A stretch of 64,000 nt of DNA from Chitinophagaceae bacterium 26-R-25 (GTDB lineage: Bacteria > Bacteroidota > Bacteroidia > Chitinophagales > Chitinophagaceae). How positions within the stretch are numbered: the first letter of the stretch is position 1; every line of letters begins with the position of its first letter. The stretch is from positions 1,178,001 through 1,242,000 of the forward strand of contig JARWSJ010000001.1 in NCBI GenBank assembly GCA_029906195.1, read 5' to 3'. Both the position numbers and the translations under genes were made by a program. Below, one piece after another: positions 17,943-26,223 of the stretch. Under the pieces are notes generated by a model that did no database searches, was not told the origin of the DNA, and saw only the letters and a program-made list of their open reading frames with translations.

Positions 17943-20397
17943 GGGCAAGGTTTTTTTGCATGGTTGGTTCCGTTGATAAAACCGGGTCTTTTTTGAACTG
18001 AACGATTACCCTGGTTCCTTTTGTTCCGTCAATAGATACTGTTCCCCTGAGCTCTTTGGTCAATCCTTTGATAAGTTGGATCCCCAGACTTTTATTTTCA
18101 ATCTCGTCATTTAAAATAATGCCTTTGCCGTTGTCTGCTATAGTAAGAATTACGGCATTTGTACGCTCATTTATCGAAATAACAATTTTGCCTGTATCGG
18201 AATCAACGAACGCATATTTAATAGCGTTCGTAACCGCTTCGTTTATGATAAGTGCTACAGGTATCGCTTGCGATAAATTTAAATGGACCTGCTCAACATT
18301 TATTATGAATTCAATCTTATCGGTATCGAAACTATTCTTCAAATACCCAATAAATTCTCCGAGGTATAATGACAAGTCAATAGTACGTTGTTCTTCATTC
18401 TGATAAAGCTTCTGATGGATCAATGACATTGCGTAGATCCTGTGCTGGCTTTTTTCAATGGCCTCAAGTGCATCTTTTTCGAGATACATGGCCTGTGATT
18501 CAAGCAGGCAAATGATTGTGTGGAGATTGTTTTTTACACGGTGGTGCACCTCTTTCAACCACCATTCTTTTTCAGCCAGCATATCTTTCAACTCCTGGTT
18601 TTTTTGCGAAATGATCTTATTGTTTTTTTGATTGTTCCTGAATTGGTAATAGAGTAGACCAAGAGCAATCAGCGTAAACACGATGCCGGCAATGGTAATA
18701 TTTTTAATAAGGGTTGCTTGTTTTAATTGAGATGCCTCCAATTTTGCATTTTGATTAAGCAGAATGATCTGGTTCTCTTTTTCATCTGTTTCATACTTTA
18801 CCCTTAGCTCTTCTGCCTGCCGCACAGAGGAGACTTTGAAGTTAGAATCAAGTAAAGCCGTATACCGCATGTAGTGTTCCAATTGGGCCGTTTTGTTTCC
18901 CATGATGGAATCCAGCTCAATAGTAGTTTGCAGCGCTGTCAAGGCTATGCCAAGTCCATTGCCAAGAAAGGAGGGTGCCTTAAAAAATCGCTCAAATGAC
19001 AACAGCGCCTTGTTGTATTCTTTTTTGTTATAGTAAAGAAGGCCAAAATGAAAGTCGATCAAAGCTTGTCTGGCTGTTCCCTGGAGAAGTACAGATTGTT
19101 TTTCAAACTTAGCTGCTTCTATCAAATGTTTCTCTACAAGATCATATTGTTTTAAAGATGAGTAACAAACAGACAGTGCCAGATGATAAAAGAAATGATC
19201 GCTCGGCGATTCCGGTGGCATTCTTCTTTGGACGTCCATAATTTGCGCAAGCATTTGCCGGCAGCGCTGTTCATCTCCTTTGGCTGCAATGCCCGCCAGG
19301 TTCCCGATGGTTGCATATAAAGAAGGATTACCCTTACCCATAGAAAAACGTTCGATTGATTTTTGCAACCATATCATTGCTTCATCGTCTTTATCACCCA
19401 GCATTTGATACATTAGCCCAAGACGACTATAGAAATACCCCAGGCCAATACTGTCCCTGAGCGATTCTGCAATTTTTATTTCTTCTAAAGTGTATTTTAA
19501 TGGCTCGCCGAATTTACCTTTCCATGAAGTAACCAGCGCCAGTATATCGTAATTATAGTGCGTTGCGGGAAAACCCAAAGTTTTTTCTACAGTCAATGCC
19601 TGGCGCAAAACATTTTCAGCCCTGTTCAGTTGAAAATGGGCAACGTGCAGATAGCCTATATCGGTAAGCATATTTGCGACTTGCTCGTTGTTTTCCTGTT
19701 TTTTATATAGGTCAAGTGCCTTTTGAAGGTAGCTGATCCGTTCATCTATATTGGTAGGTAAGAAGATCGTGTACACGCCTCGCCAGGCCCAGGCTCTGGC
19801 CTCGGTTACAAAATCTTTTGCTGCTTCGCATTGTTTAATGAGTTGGTTGAAAATGGCATCTCCCTGTTCTAAGTCTCCGCGTTCAACATATAGTTTTACC
19901 ATAAGGCATAGAGCTAACCGTTCAACCTTATCTGTTCTGGTTTGTTTGCTTTCTTCAATTGCTTTGTTAAGAAAAAACAGTGCACTGTCTTTCTCGCTGC
20001 TATTGTTTTTCGGTTCAAACACATAGTAGGCACCAAGTAATAAAAGTAACTGCAAACGTTTAGTGCCAGTCACATTAGGGAGCTGCGAAATGCCGGTAAT
20101 TGGCGCTCTTTCATCTATCCAATGAAACTCTCTTTGTAAATGCTCGCTATTAATTCCTTCAGCGATAACAGTGAGACGATTAATTCCAAGTGATTTGCTT
20201 GTATAGATCAAACTGCTATCCAGGTTGATCTGTGTTTCTCTGGCAACAGTAAAATAAGTGGTGCTGAGTTGCAAAAGCAATCGCTGCCAAGACAATTCGT
20301 ATCTGTTTGGCGGAGGATATTCTGATTGGGCGATTCCTCTAATGGTCAAAAAGCAACTCGATAGAACAAATGTTATGAACAATGCTCTTTTAAACAT
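17929..20397 (-). CDS. TPR-containing sensor histidine kinase (HisKA_2 type)
   Basis: An 822-residue kinase. A signal peptide is followed by about 450 residues of TPR-like helical repeats (QENNEQVANMLTDIGYLHVA and similar), one membrane span at about 569-590 (IAGIVFTLIALGLLYYQF) and a coiled coil. The HisKA_2 dimerisation domain has phospho-acceptor His in KEVHHRVKNNLHTI at about residue 617. An HATPase domain follows (NEAVTNAIKYAF, DNGKGI, GIQLIKGL). Periplasmic TPRs with HisKA_2 catalytic parts are common in Bacteroidota. Pairing with an NtrC-type partner, encoded in overlap, is less usual. Confidence 0.93.
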   Translation of the reverse strand: MFKRALFITFVLSSCFLTIRGIAQSEYPPPNRYELSWQRLLLQLSTTYFTVARETQINLDSSLIYTSKSLGINRLTVIAEGINSEHLQREFHWIDERAPITGISQLPNVTGTKRLQLLLLLGAYYVFEPKNNSSEKDSALFFLNKAIEESKQTRTDKVERLALCLMVKLYVERGDLEQGDAIFNQLIKQCEAAKDFVTEARAWAWRGVYTIFLPTNIDERISYLQKALDLYKKQENNEQVANMLTDIGYLHVAHFQLNRAENVLRQALTVEKTLGFPATHYNYDILALVTSWKGKFGEPLKYTLEEIKIAESLRDSIGLGYFYSRLGLMYQMLGDKDDEAMIWLQKSIERFSMGKGNPSLYATIGNLAGIAAKGDEQRCRQMLAQIMDVQRRMPPESPSDHFFYHLALSVCYSSLKQYDLVEKHLIEAAKFEKQSVLLQGTARQALIDFHFGLLYYNKKEYNKALLSFERFFKAPSFLGNGLGIALTALQTTIELDSIMGNKTAQLEHYMRYTALLDSNFKVSSVRQAEELRVKYETDEKENQIILLNQNAKLEASQLKQATLIKNITIAGIVFTLIALGLLYYQFRNNQKNNKIISQKNQELKDMLAEKEWWLKEVHHRVKNNLHTIICLLESQAMYLEKDALEAIEKSQHRIYAMSLIHQKLYQNEEQRTIDLSLYLGEFIGYLKNSFDTDKIEFIINVEQVHLNLSQAIPVALIINEAVTNAIKYAFVDSDTGKIVISINERTNAVILTIADNGKGIILNDEIENKSLGIQLIKGLTKELRGTVSIDGTKGTRVIVQFKKDPVLSTEPTMQKNLAHDEA

Positions 20398-20688
20398 AGA
20401 TTTCTTATTTAATAATCAGAAAATCCCGGCATTAAACAAAGCATTTGCACGTTTTAAAAATACAACTCTCTGATTTACTTTATCAAATACCACCGGGAAA
20501 ATTAATAATCTTTCCCGATTGTTGAAATATCGACAATCGTCACACTGAATTTGTTTAAATCCCGACAAAACATTCCATGATTTTTTCCTAATAGGTTGAG
20601 AGGTAATGGAGTATTTCTATTGGCACACTAGTTGAAAACAACTGAAGACAACATCTATTCTAAAATTGAACCTTAAAATCAAGTTTCT

Positions 20689-21492
20689 ATGAGCGCAGAA
20701 TTTGTAAATCAAAAAACTTCAGGTCTCTTAAAAGCAATCGGAATGGTTATACTGTTTTCGTTTGCATTATTCACAAATCTAAATGCACAAAAAATGAAAG
20801 TAAAAAATGTAGTATTGGTTCACGGAGCATTTGCGGATGGCTCCGGTTGGAAAGGTATTTATGACATACTTTCCAAGAAAGGCTACAACGTGACCATTGT
20901 TCAAAATCCTTTATCATCGCTGGAAGAAGATGTAGCCGCAACCAATCTTGCGCTGGATCTGCAAGACGGACCTGCAATTCTGGTGGGTCATTCATGGGGA
21001 GGCGCTGTAATATCACAGGCAGGTGTACATAATAAAGTAGCAGGGTTGGTATATGTTGCTGCTTTCCAGCCAGACCTTGGCGAATCAGCATTCACATGGT
21101 TCAGTTCAATGCCGCCAGTGCCTGAAAACGGGGTAATGCCTCCGGATGAAAAAGGATACGTGTACTATTCAAAAGAAAAGTATCATGCGGGCTTTTGTGC
21201 AGATTTAAGTAAATCCGAGTCTGATTTCATGTATGCATCACAAGGTGCATTCGCTGGAAAATCTTTTGCTACGCCACTTACACAAGCCGCCTGGAAAACA
21301 AAGACCAGTTACGGAATTGTGGCAACAGAGGACAAGAGTATCCGTCCCGAAATTGAAGAAAAAATGTACCAGCGATCTAATACCAAAATATATAAGATCA
21401 AAGGAAGTCATGCCGTGTATATATCCCAGCCGGATGCTGTGGCGAAGATCATAATAGAAGCCGCAGAAAACGCGTCAAAAAGTTCGAATTAA
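20689..21492 (+). CDS. Secreted alpha/beta hydrolase
   Basis: 267 residues with a signal peptide (VILFSFALFTNLNA), then an alpha/beta-hydrolase fold: VVLVHGAFADGSGW oxyanion region, nucleophile elbow GHSWGG at about 103, and a C-terminal catalytic His in KGSHAVYISQP. This is the small esterase / hydroxynitrile-lyase-like group. The true substrate is unknown. It stands alone and ends at a strong terminator. Confidence 0.9.
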   Translation: MSAEFVNQKTSGLLKAIGMVILFSFALFTNLNAQKMKVKNVVLVHGAFADGSGWKGIYDILSKKGYNVTIVQNPLSSLEEDVAATNLALDLQDGPAILVGHSWGGAVISQAGVHNKVAGLVYVAAFQPDLGESAFTWFSSMPPVPENGVMPPDEKGYVYYSKEKYHAGFCADLSKSESDFMYASQGAFAGKSFATPLTQAAWKTKTSYGIVATEDKSIRPEIEEKMYQRSNTKIYKIKGSHAVYISQPDAVAKIIIEAAENASKSSN

Positions 21493-21502
21493 TACGACTA
21501 CT

Positions 21503-21537
21503 ATGAAAGAAAGGGATGGTTCATCCCTTTCTTTCAT
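21503..21537 (+). terminator. Strong hairpin terminator
   Basis: A 16-bp perfect stem (ATGAAAGAAAGGGATG with its complement) around a 3-nt loop lies just after the hydrolase stop codon. The T-rich 3' arm serves as the tail; it may act on both strands. Confidence 0.7.
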
Positions 21538-21614
21538 TAAATGTTTTGTCGGCATTTAAAATGATTTTTTTGCTACTTGTTCCATTTTATAATTTGAATT
21601 GAATAAAAGATTTG

Positions 21615-22142
21615 TCATTGTTTTTCCGCCTCAGATTTTAAATTATTCAGCCAGGTGTCCAGTGATTGTTCTAGTCCGGTTTGAAATTTTCTGTGCAGTA
21701 ATTTCACCAGCCATCCTTCCATACTCTCTTCCACAAGCACTTCTGTGTAACCATTCATTTTTGTAAATGTCCAGTTGTGAATCGCAAAAGCGCCAAATGC
21801 CTTGCCAGACCAGCCAATTTTCGAGTAAGGAATTGCCGTGTGAATGGTTGAATGAATCGTCAATCCTCCCGACTTCCAGTCGAATGAAGTCCCAGGCTGA
21901 AAGGCTCCAGCGATCTTTGGTGATTGTACATCCCTGTGCCATTGCGCCCACTCGTCAACCTTGCTCATGATTGTCCATATCTTTTCAGGTGAAGCTTTAA
22001 TTGCAATGCTTTTTATTGTTTGAACAGGTGCTTTACCATTAATGTTTGCTGAAGCTTTGTATGAACTGAACAATTCCAAACCCGCTATTAGCAACGCTAT
22101 CGAGACAATGAATAACACAATGCTGATAATTATTTTTCTCAT
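21615..22142 (-). CDS. SRPBCC-fold protein with N-terminal membrane anchor
   Basis: 175 residues. An N-terminal hydrophobic segment (ISIVLFIVSIALLIAGLELF) precedes a START/Bet v1-like (SRPBCC) domain: KSIAIKASPEKIWTIMSKVD, AQWHRDV, SGGLTIHSTI and ESMEGWLVKLLH. Such proteins bind hydrophobic ligands in a deep pocket; the ligand is unknown. It follows a quinone-reductase-like gene by 18 bp, so the two form an operon. Confidence 0.88.
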   Translation of the reverse strand: MRKIIISIVLFIVSIALLIAGLELFSSYKASANINGKAPVQTIKSIAIKASPEKIWTIMSKVDEWAQWHRDVQSPKIAGAFQPGTSFDWKSGGLTIHSTIHTAIPYSKIGWSGKAFGAFAIHNWTFTKMNGYTEVLVEESMEGWLVKLLHRKFQTGLEQSLDTWLNNLKSEAEKQ

Positions 22143-22160
22143 TTTATTTGGTTTTAAATT

Positions 22161-22754
22161 TTACAAAACGGATGGTTCGTTTACTGTGTAGGCGTCAATG
22201 ATTGCCGATGTCCATTGGTCGACAATCTCTGCTGTTGCGCGGTCGGCCCGGTCGAAAAAGAAATGTTCTTTGATGTCGAAGCCGCAATAGGTATAGATAC
22301 CCCTGTCGGAAGTTAGCTTTAGTGCCTTGTCCATTCCGGTTTCTTCGTATTCCGTTTTTGACTTGCCATGTGAATTAATGATATAAGCTGACTTGCCTGC
22401 CAATAAGCCTTTTTGTATGCCCTGATCATACCTGTAGGCAAAACCATAACTGAAGACGCGATCAATGTAACCTTTCAAAATGCCGGGCATACCTGTCCAC
22501 CAGATCGGGTAAATAAAGGTGATTACATCGGCCCAGGTGATGTGATCCTGTTCTTCTTTAATTGCTTCAGCAACGATCCCTCTGCGCTGACCTGCCATAT
22601 CTTCAAGGGATAGCACGGGGTCGAAATGAAGTTGGTACAGATCCCTGATTATTACTTCGTGCTTATTTTGCTGAAGAATTTTTACGATGGTCTGTTTAAA
22701 CAGATGGTTTAAACTCGCGGCATTGGGATGGGCATAAATGATTAGATGTTTCAT
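22161..22754 (-). CDS. NAD(P)H dehydrogenase (quinone), flavodoxin fold
   Basis: About 197 residues from MKHLIIYAHP; an ATG nine codons earlier is less likely because the family normally starts at this strand. The FMN/FAD pocket is visible in HPNAASLN and in TFIYPIWWTGMPGILKGYIDR, which is typical of the KefF/MdaB/NQO1 family. It should reduce quinones by two electrons using NAD(P)H, as an antioxidant function. It is divergently oriented to nothing nearby; the AraC gene behind it is on the same strand and may regulate it. Confidence 0.9.
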   Translation of the reverse strand: MKHLIIYAHPNAASLNHLFKQTIVKILQQNKHEVIIRDLYQLHFDPVLSLEDMAGQRRGIVAEAIKEEQDHITWADVITFIYPIWWTGMPGILKGYIDRVFSYGFAYRYDQGIQKGLLAGKSAYIINSHGKSKTEYEETGMDKALKLTSDRGIYTYCGFDIKEHFFFDRADRATAEIVDQWTSAIIDAYTVNEPSVL

Positions 22755-22832
22755 TCTTTTTACTTTTATTTGATTGAACACAACAAAAGTAGAATGACTG
22801 CGAAAGGGAGAATTGTAAGAAAACGAAATTGG

Positions 22833-23657
22833 TTATTCCGCTGAGGCCTGGCAAATATCCTGCTGAAACTTCAAAAAGTTTTTAGGAGAGAGGTTGATGA
22901 AATGTTTGAAATCGTGAATGAGCTGGCTTTGGTCGTAGTATCCACACTCGTCGATAATTTCAAACCAGTCAACGCTGCCGGTTGTTGAAGCTATCTGTTG
23001 AATTAACCCAATCGCTTTTTCAAAACGCTGGTACCTGTTGATCTCTTTTGCACTATACCCAAAGTGTTTTTTGTGCATCAATTGGATGTTCCTTTCGGTC
23101 TGGCCGGTTTCATCTGCGATGGATTTGATCGGATTAAGCGAACCTGATTTAAAGTTCGTCAGCAAGGCGGAGGTAGCACTTTGCGACCTTACATAGGGCC
23201 TGCAAAAATCGAGAATACAATCTACTTTTTGCTCCACCGAATCGATCTTATCTAACTGATGCCATAAATACGTAAAGCAATTTTCCTCCACTGCTTCATC
23301 GGGGTTGATCGGTAGATGATCAGAAAGAAATGCTTTGCCAAAAAAACGGTAAAACGCATCAGCCTTGAAATTGGCCACGAGTATTTGTGCTCCCGGCGGG
23401 AGGGTGTAGTCAAATGCACATTTTATAGGGCCAAGCACTATGCACCTGCTAATTTCAATCTCAGTTTGCGCCCTGGAAACCAGAGAGGCTTTTGACCCGA
23501 AATTGAATACCATAATGGTTTGAAAAGATGGCAACAGCGTTTTAGTCAACGGAGCCGCAGAATCATTCTCTGCAAAATAGAAATGCGAGAATATCGCTTC
23601 AAATTCCGGCGGAACGGGCAATCGGTAATTGTGATATGTTTGTTCGTCTGATGCCAT
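22833..23657 (-). CDS. AraC-family transcriptional regulator
   Basis: 274 residues. The C-terminus carries the AraC helix-turn-helix pair (IKSIADETGQTERNIQLMHKK, then FEIIDECGYYDQSQLIHDFK, FINLSPKNF). The N-terminal domain shows the cupin-like FNFGSKASLVSR. It is upstream of the quinone reductase and SRPBCC genes on the same strand, so it probably controls them. The 79-bp gap between it and the reductase can hold a promoter. Confidence 0.88.
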   Translation of the reverse strand: MASDEQTYHNYRLPVPPEFEAIFSHFYFAENDSAAPLTKTLLPSFQTIMVFNFGSKASLVSRAQTEIEISRCIVLGPIKCAFDYTLPPGAQILVANFKADAFYRFFGKAFLSDHLPINPDEAVEENCFTYLWHQLDKIDSVEQKVDCILDFCRPYVRSQSATSALLTNFKSGSLNPIKSIADETGQTERNIQLMHKKHFGYSAKEINRYQRFEKAIGLIQQIASTTGSVDWFEIIDECGYYDQSQLIHDFKHFINLSPKNFLKFQQDICQASAE

Positions 23658-23850
23658 TGAATTTATTCAGGTCATAGTTTGTAAAGAAGTCTTGTGTTGT
23701 TTGTGTCTCATTCGTGTCTCGCCAAATCAACACAAACAAATTAAGATCAAAAAATGGAAACATCAACGATTTTTCTTGTTAGATGTTGTTTTTTGCGGAG
23801 TACATGTCGATCTGTTTTTATTAAACTATTTTTATTAAAACAAAAAAAGC

Positions 23851-24039
23851 ATGAAAGAGACATTTGGAAGTCCTGATGATGTTGCCGCAAAAATTCTTCG
23901 TCATTCGAAAGCGCTTGGGGGAATTTCGAGACTTACTTTTCAATTGGATAGTGCAGAATTGCCGCATAAAAAATTAATGCAGTCGATTGAATTAATTGGA
24001 ACACGCTTAAAACCCCTCATCGCTAAGCCTGGAGAATAG
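23851..24039 (+). pseudogene. C-terminal remnant of an LLM-class flavin monooxygenase
   Basis: 62 residues, with SPDDVAAKILRHSKALGGIS followed by RLTFQLDSAELPHKKLMQSI and ELIGTRLKP. This matches the last 60 or so residues of bacterial luciferase-like (LLM class) oxidoreductases, whose full length is about 340. The start ATG lies where the barrel would still be incomplete, so this is a truncated gene. A hairpin downstream at 24131 is probably its original terminator. Confidence 0.7.
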
Positions 24040-24130
24040 TTGGAGAGAAACTGGAGCAATTCGGGAGCTTGTAAAGACAAATCTGTTATTGTTATTTATG
24101 AAACTCCTAAAAAGAGAGCAGGAAGCATGT

Positions 24131-24165
24131 AAGGCCTATAAAAATACTGATTTTACAGGCCTTTC
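24131..24165 (+). terminator. Terminator-like hairpin after the LLM remnant
   Basis: AAGGCCTATAAAA and TTTTACAGGCCTT pair with one mismatch around a 7-nt loop, followed by TCTCTTCTTT. Confidence 0.55.
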
Positions 24166-24263
24166 TCTTCTTTGAATAAATCATGTCAGTTTATTTCAAA
24201 GAGTTCAGCGAGTAAAGTGGTGAGTTATGGAGGGAGATTTTTTTGCAATGTGGATGACTTCTC

Positions 24264-24620
24264 TTACTTCTTTTCATAATAAGGCACTTCCTCGTTTGAT
24301 ACGCTTTCTTTTTGTTGCCAGTATGCTAATGTAACAACATGTCCGTCTTTCGTATGTAACTGCCGCCCGAAAACAGCCATGACGGCGCTAAAACTAACGT
24401 CGGTAACACCTATAGTGTAACTTGCCGGTGCCGCAGGCGCTTCTTCTACGACAGCCGGTACTGCTTTTGGCGGCGGTGTCGCCGCAACTACTACTGTATA
24501 GCCGTTAAATTCAAGAAGTGGCTTCAAAAAGTCTGCGCGATCCTGTGAAACATTTTTTTCTACTATTGCACACTTTGTTCCGAGCAAGTCGTCAAACTCA
24601 TGATTTTTATTAATAGCCAT
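24264..24620 (-). CDS. Conserved-looking small protein at the end of the nuo operon
   Basis: 118 residues, not recognised. The N-terminal 50 residues look like a small alpha/beta domain (LLGTKCAIVEKNVSQDRADF, GYTVVVAATPP). A proline/alanine-rich linker follows (PPPKAVPAVVEEAPAAPA), then a C-terminal half with YTIGVTDVSF and HTKDGHVVTLAYWQQK. There are no cysteines typical of iron-sulphur ligands and no membrane span. It lies 47 bp after nuoN on the same strand, with a heptamer array in the gap. Its position suggests a role linked to the complex, but nothing in the sequence proves it. Confidence 0.7.
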   Translation of the reverse strand: MAINKNHEFDDLLGTKCAIVEKNVSQDRADFLKPLLEFNGYTVVVAATPPPKAVPAVVEEAPAAPASYTIGVTDVSFSAVMAVFGRQLHTKDGHVVTLAYWQQKESVSNEEVPYYEKK

Positions 24621-24632
24621 GGTGGAAAGAAA

Positions 24633-24660
24633 AATTAATAATTAACAATTAATAATTAAG
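24633..24660. repeat. Heptamer array, single arm
   Basis: Four consecutive 7-bp units: AATTAAT, AATTAAC, AATTAAT, AATTAAG. The unit is the same as at 29671-29698. No inverted partner array is present. It fills most of the gap between nuoN and the small downstream gene. Confidence 0.85.
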
Positions 24661-24667
24661 AGCATCC

Positions 24668-26080
24668 TCACTGCATCTGTGCAATAAGCGAATAAATGTA
24701 GTCGTATATCGGGCTTGCTACACCTACTGTTACCACACCTGCAATGCAAACAACAAATGCCAGCTTTGACATAAGCGGTATCCTGATGGGTTGAAGAGGC
24801 GTTGGGTTTGCATCCATGAAAATTGCTTTTACTACCCGCAAATAATAATAAAGCGAAATGACAATATTTAGTGCAGCAATGCCTATCAAAAGATAATTTC
24901 CTTTGCCTGCACCAGCTATCAGCAAAAAGAATTTACCAAAAAATCCGGCGGTTGGTGGTACTCCGGCCAGCGAAAACAGACCAATGGCTAATACCCAGGA
25001 TAGAGTGCGATTGGTTTTGTAAAGTCCTTTATAATCGCTGATATTTTCTTTTCCCGTTACAGAGGAAACCAATGCCACTACACCAAATGCCGCAAGGTTG
25101 GAGAAAACATAAATCAAAACAAAATAGATAACCGATGCGGTTGAAACATCCGATCCTCCGGAAATACCAACCATTATGAAACCCACTTGGGCAATGGATG
25201 AAAAAGCAAGAAAGCGCTTGAAGTTTTCCTGCCGTATGGCAAACAAATTTCCTATTATTATAGTGAGCAGCGACAGGATAAACAACATGTTGTACCATAC
25301 TGTTGCAAGCGGACTGAATACTTTATACAATACTGATACGAAAACAAAAAGTACAGCTCCTTTTGATACCACTGATAGGAATGAAGTTACAGCTACCGGC
25401 GCTCCCTCATATACATCCGCTGTCCACAAGTGAAAGGGTACTACCGATATTTTAAAAGCAAATCCTGCAATGATCAATATAAAAGCAAATAACTGCAATG
25501 GGTTATTGCTTATGAGGTGCGGCAATTCAGAAAATATCAAAGTGCCAGTGGTTCCATACAATAAAGAAATACCAAACAGCAAACACCCTGATGAAAAAGC
25601 AGAAGAGAAAATCAATTTCATTGCCCCTTCGGACGAACGCCTTTTTGCCAAATCAAAATTGGCTGCCGCTGCCAATGGAATGGTAGACATTTCCAGGCCC
25701 AGGTAAAACATGAGCAGGTTGCCCGAAGAAATCATAAAGAACATGCCCAGCAGTGACGATAACAGCAGTATGTAAAACTCCGGTACATGCTTGTGCGTTT
25801 TGAGCCATGAGTAAGATTGCAGCGAAACAATCAACATCGCGAGGTTGAGAATGTTTTTTTCCAGTGCGATCAACTTACTGGTCCGGAACATTTCATTAAG
25901 CAATACGCCGTCTCGATTGCCTATGAAACCAAGGGTCAAATTCAGCAATAGCAGCACATTCATCGTGTTCATAAAACTCTCATTGCTTCTATCTCTGCCC
26001 AGTTTCATAAACAGTAGTATAAAAATCATGGCAATTACTGCCATTTCCTGTTTCATGAGTAATAAAAAATCAGTCCACAT
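24668..26080 (-). CDS. nuoN: NADH-quinone oxidoreductase-like subunit N
   Basis: 470 residues, about 14 membrane spans, an antiporter-like proton channel of complex I. The conserved core is clear: FYLGLEMSTIPLAA, FKISVVPFHLWTADVYEGAP (Lys and His in broken helices), and LAFSSIAQVGFIMVG. It is the terminal membrane subunit and closes the A-D,H-N gene order. It is separated from nuoM by 132 bp that hold a heptamer palindrome. Full family length, no degeneration. Confidence 0.95.
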   Translation of the reverse strand: MWTDFLLLMKQEMAVIAMIFILLFMKLGRDRSNESFMNTMNVLLLLNLTLGFIGNRDGVLLNEMFRTSKLIALEKNILNLAMLIVSLQSYSWLKTHKHVPEFYILLLSSLLGMFFMISSGNLLMFYLGLEMSTIPLAAAANFDLAKRRSSEGAMKLIFSSAFSSGCLLFGISLLYGTTGTLIFSELPHLISNNPLQLFAFILIIAGFAFKISVVPFHLWTADVYEGAPVAVTSFLSVVSKGAVLFVFVSVLYKVFSPLATVWYNMLFILSLLTIIIGNLFAIRQENFKRFLAFSSIAQVGFIMVGISGGSDVSTASVIYFVLIYVFSNLAAFGVVALVSSVTGKENISDYKGLYKTNRTLSWVLAIGLFSLAGVPPTAGFFGKFFLLIAGAGKGNYLLIGIAALNIVISLYYYLRVVKAIFMDANPTPLQPIRIPLMSKLAFVVCIAGVVTVGVASPIYDYIYSLIAQMQ

Positions 26081-26109
26081 TGTTTACCCGTTTAGGTTGT
26101 TAAGTTAAG

Positions 26110-26223
26110 TCAAAAGGAAAAAGTCAAAAATCAAAAGTCAAAACCTGCAATGCTTTCTTTTTTTAATATTGCTATCACAGCATTACGGGGGGGCATTCTT
26201 ACTTTTTACTTTTTACTTTTGAA
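26110..26223. repeat. Facing heptamer arrays between nuoM and nuoN
   Basis: Left arm (26110-26144): GTCAAAA, GGAAAAA, GTCAAAA, ATCAAAA, GTCAAAA. Right arm (26199-26223): partial unit then TTTTTAC, TTTTTAC, TTTTGAA. The right arm is roughly the reverse complement of the left. The right arm includes the last codons and stop of nuoM (TAA at 26213-26215). Confidence 0.85.
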
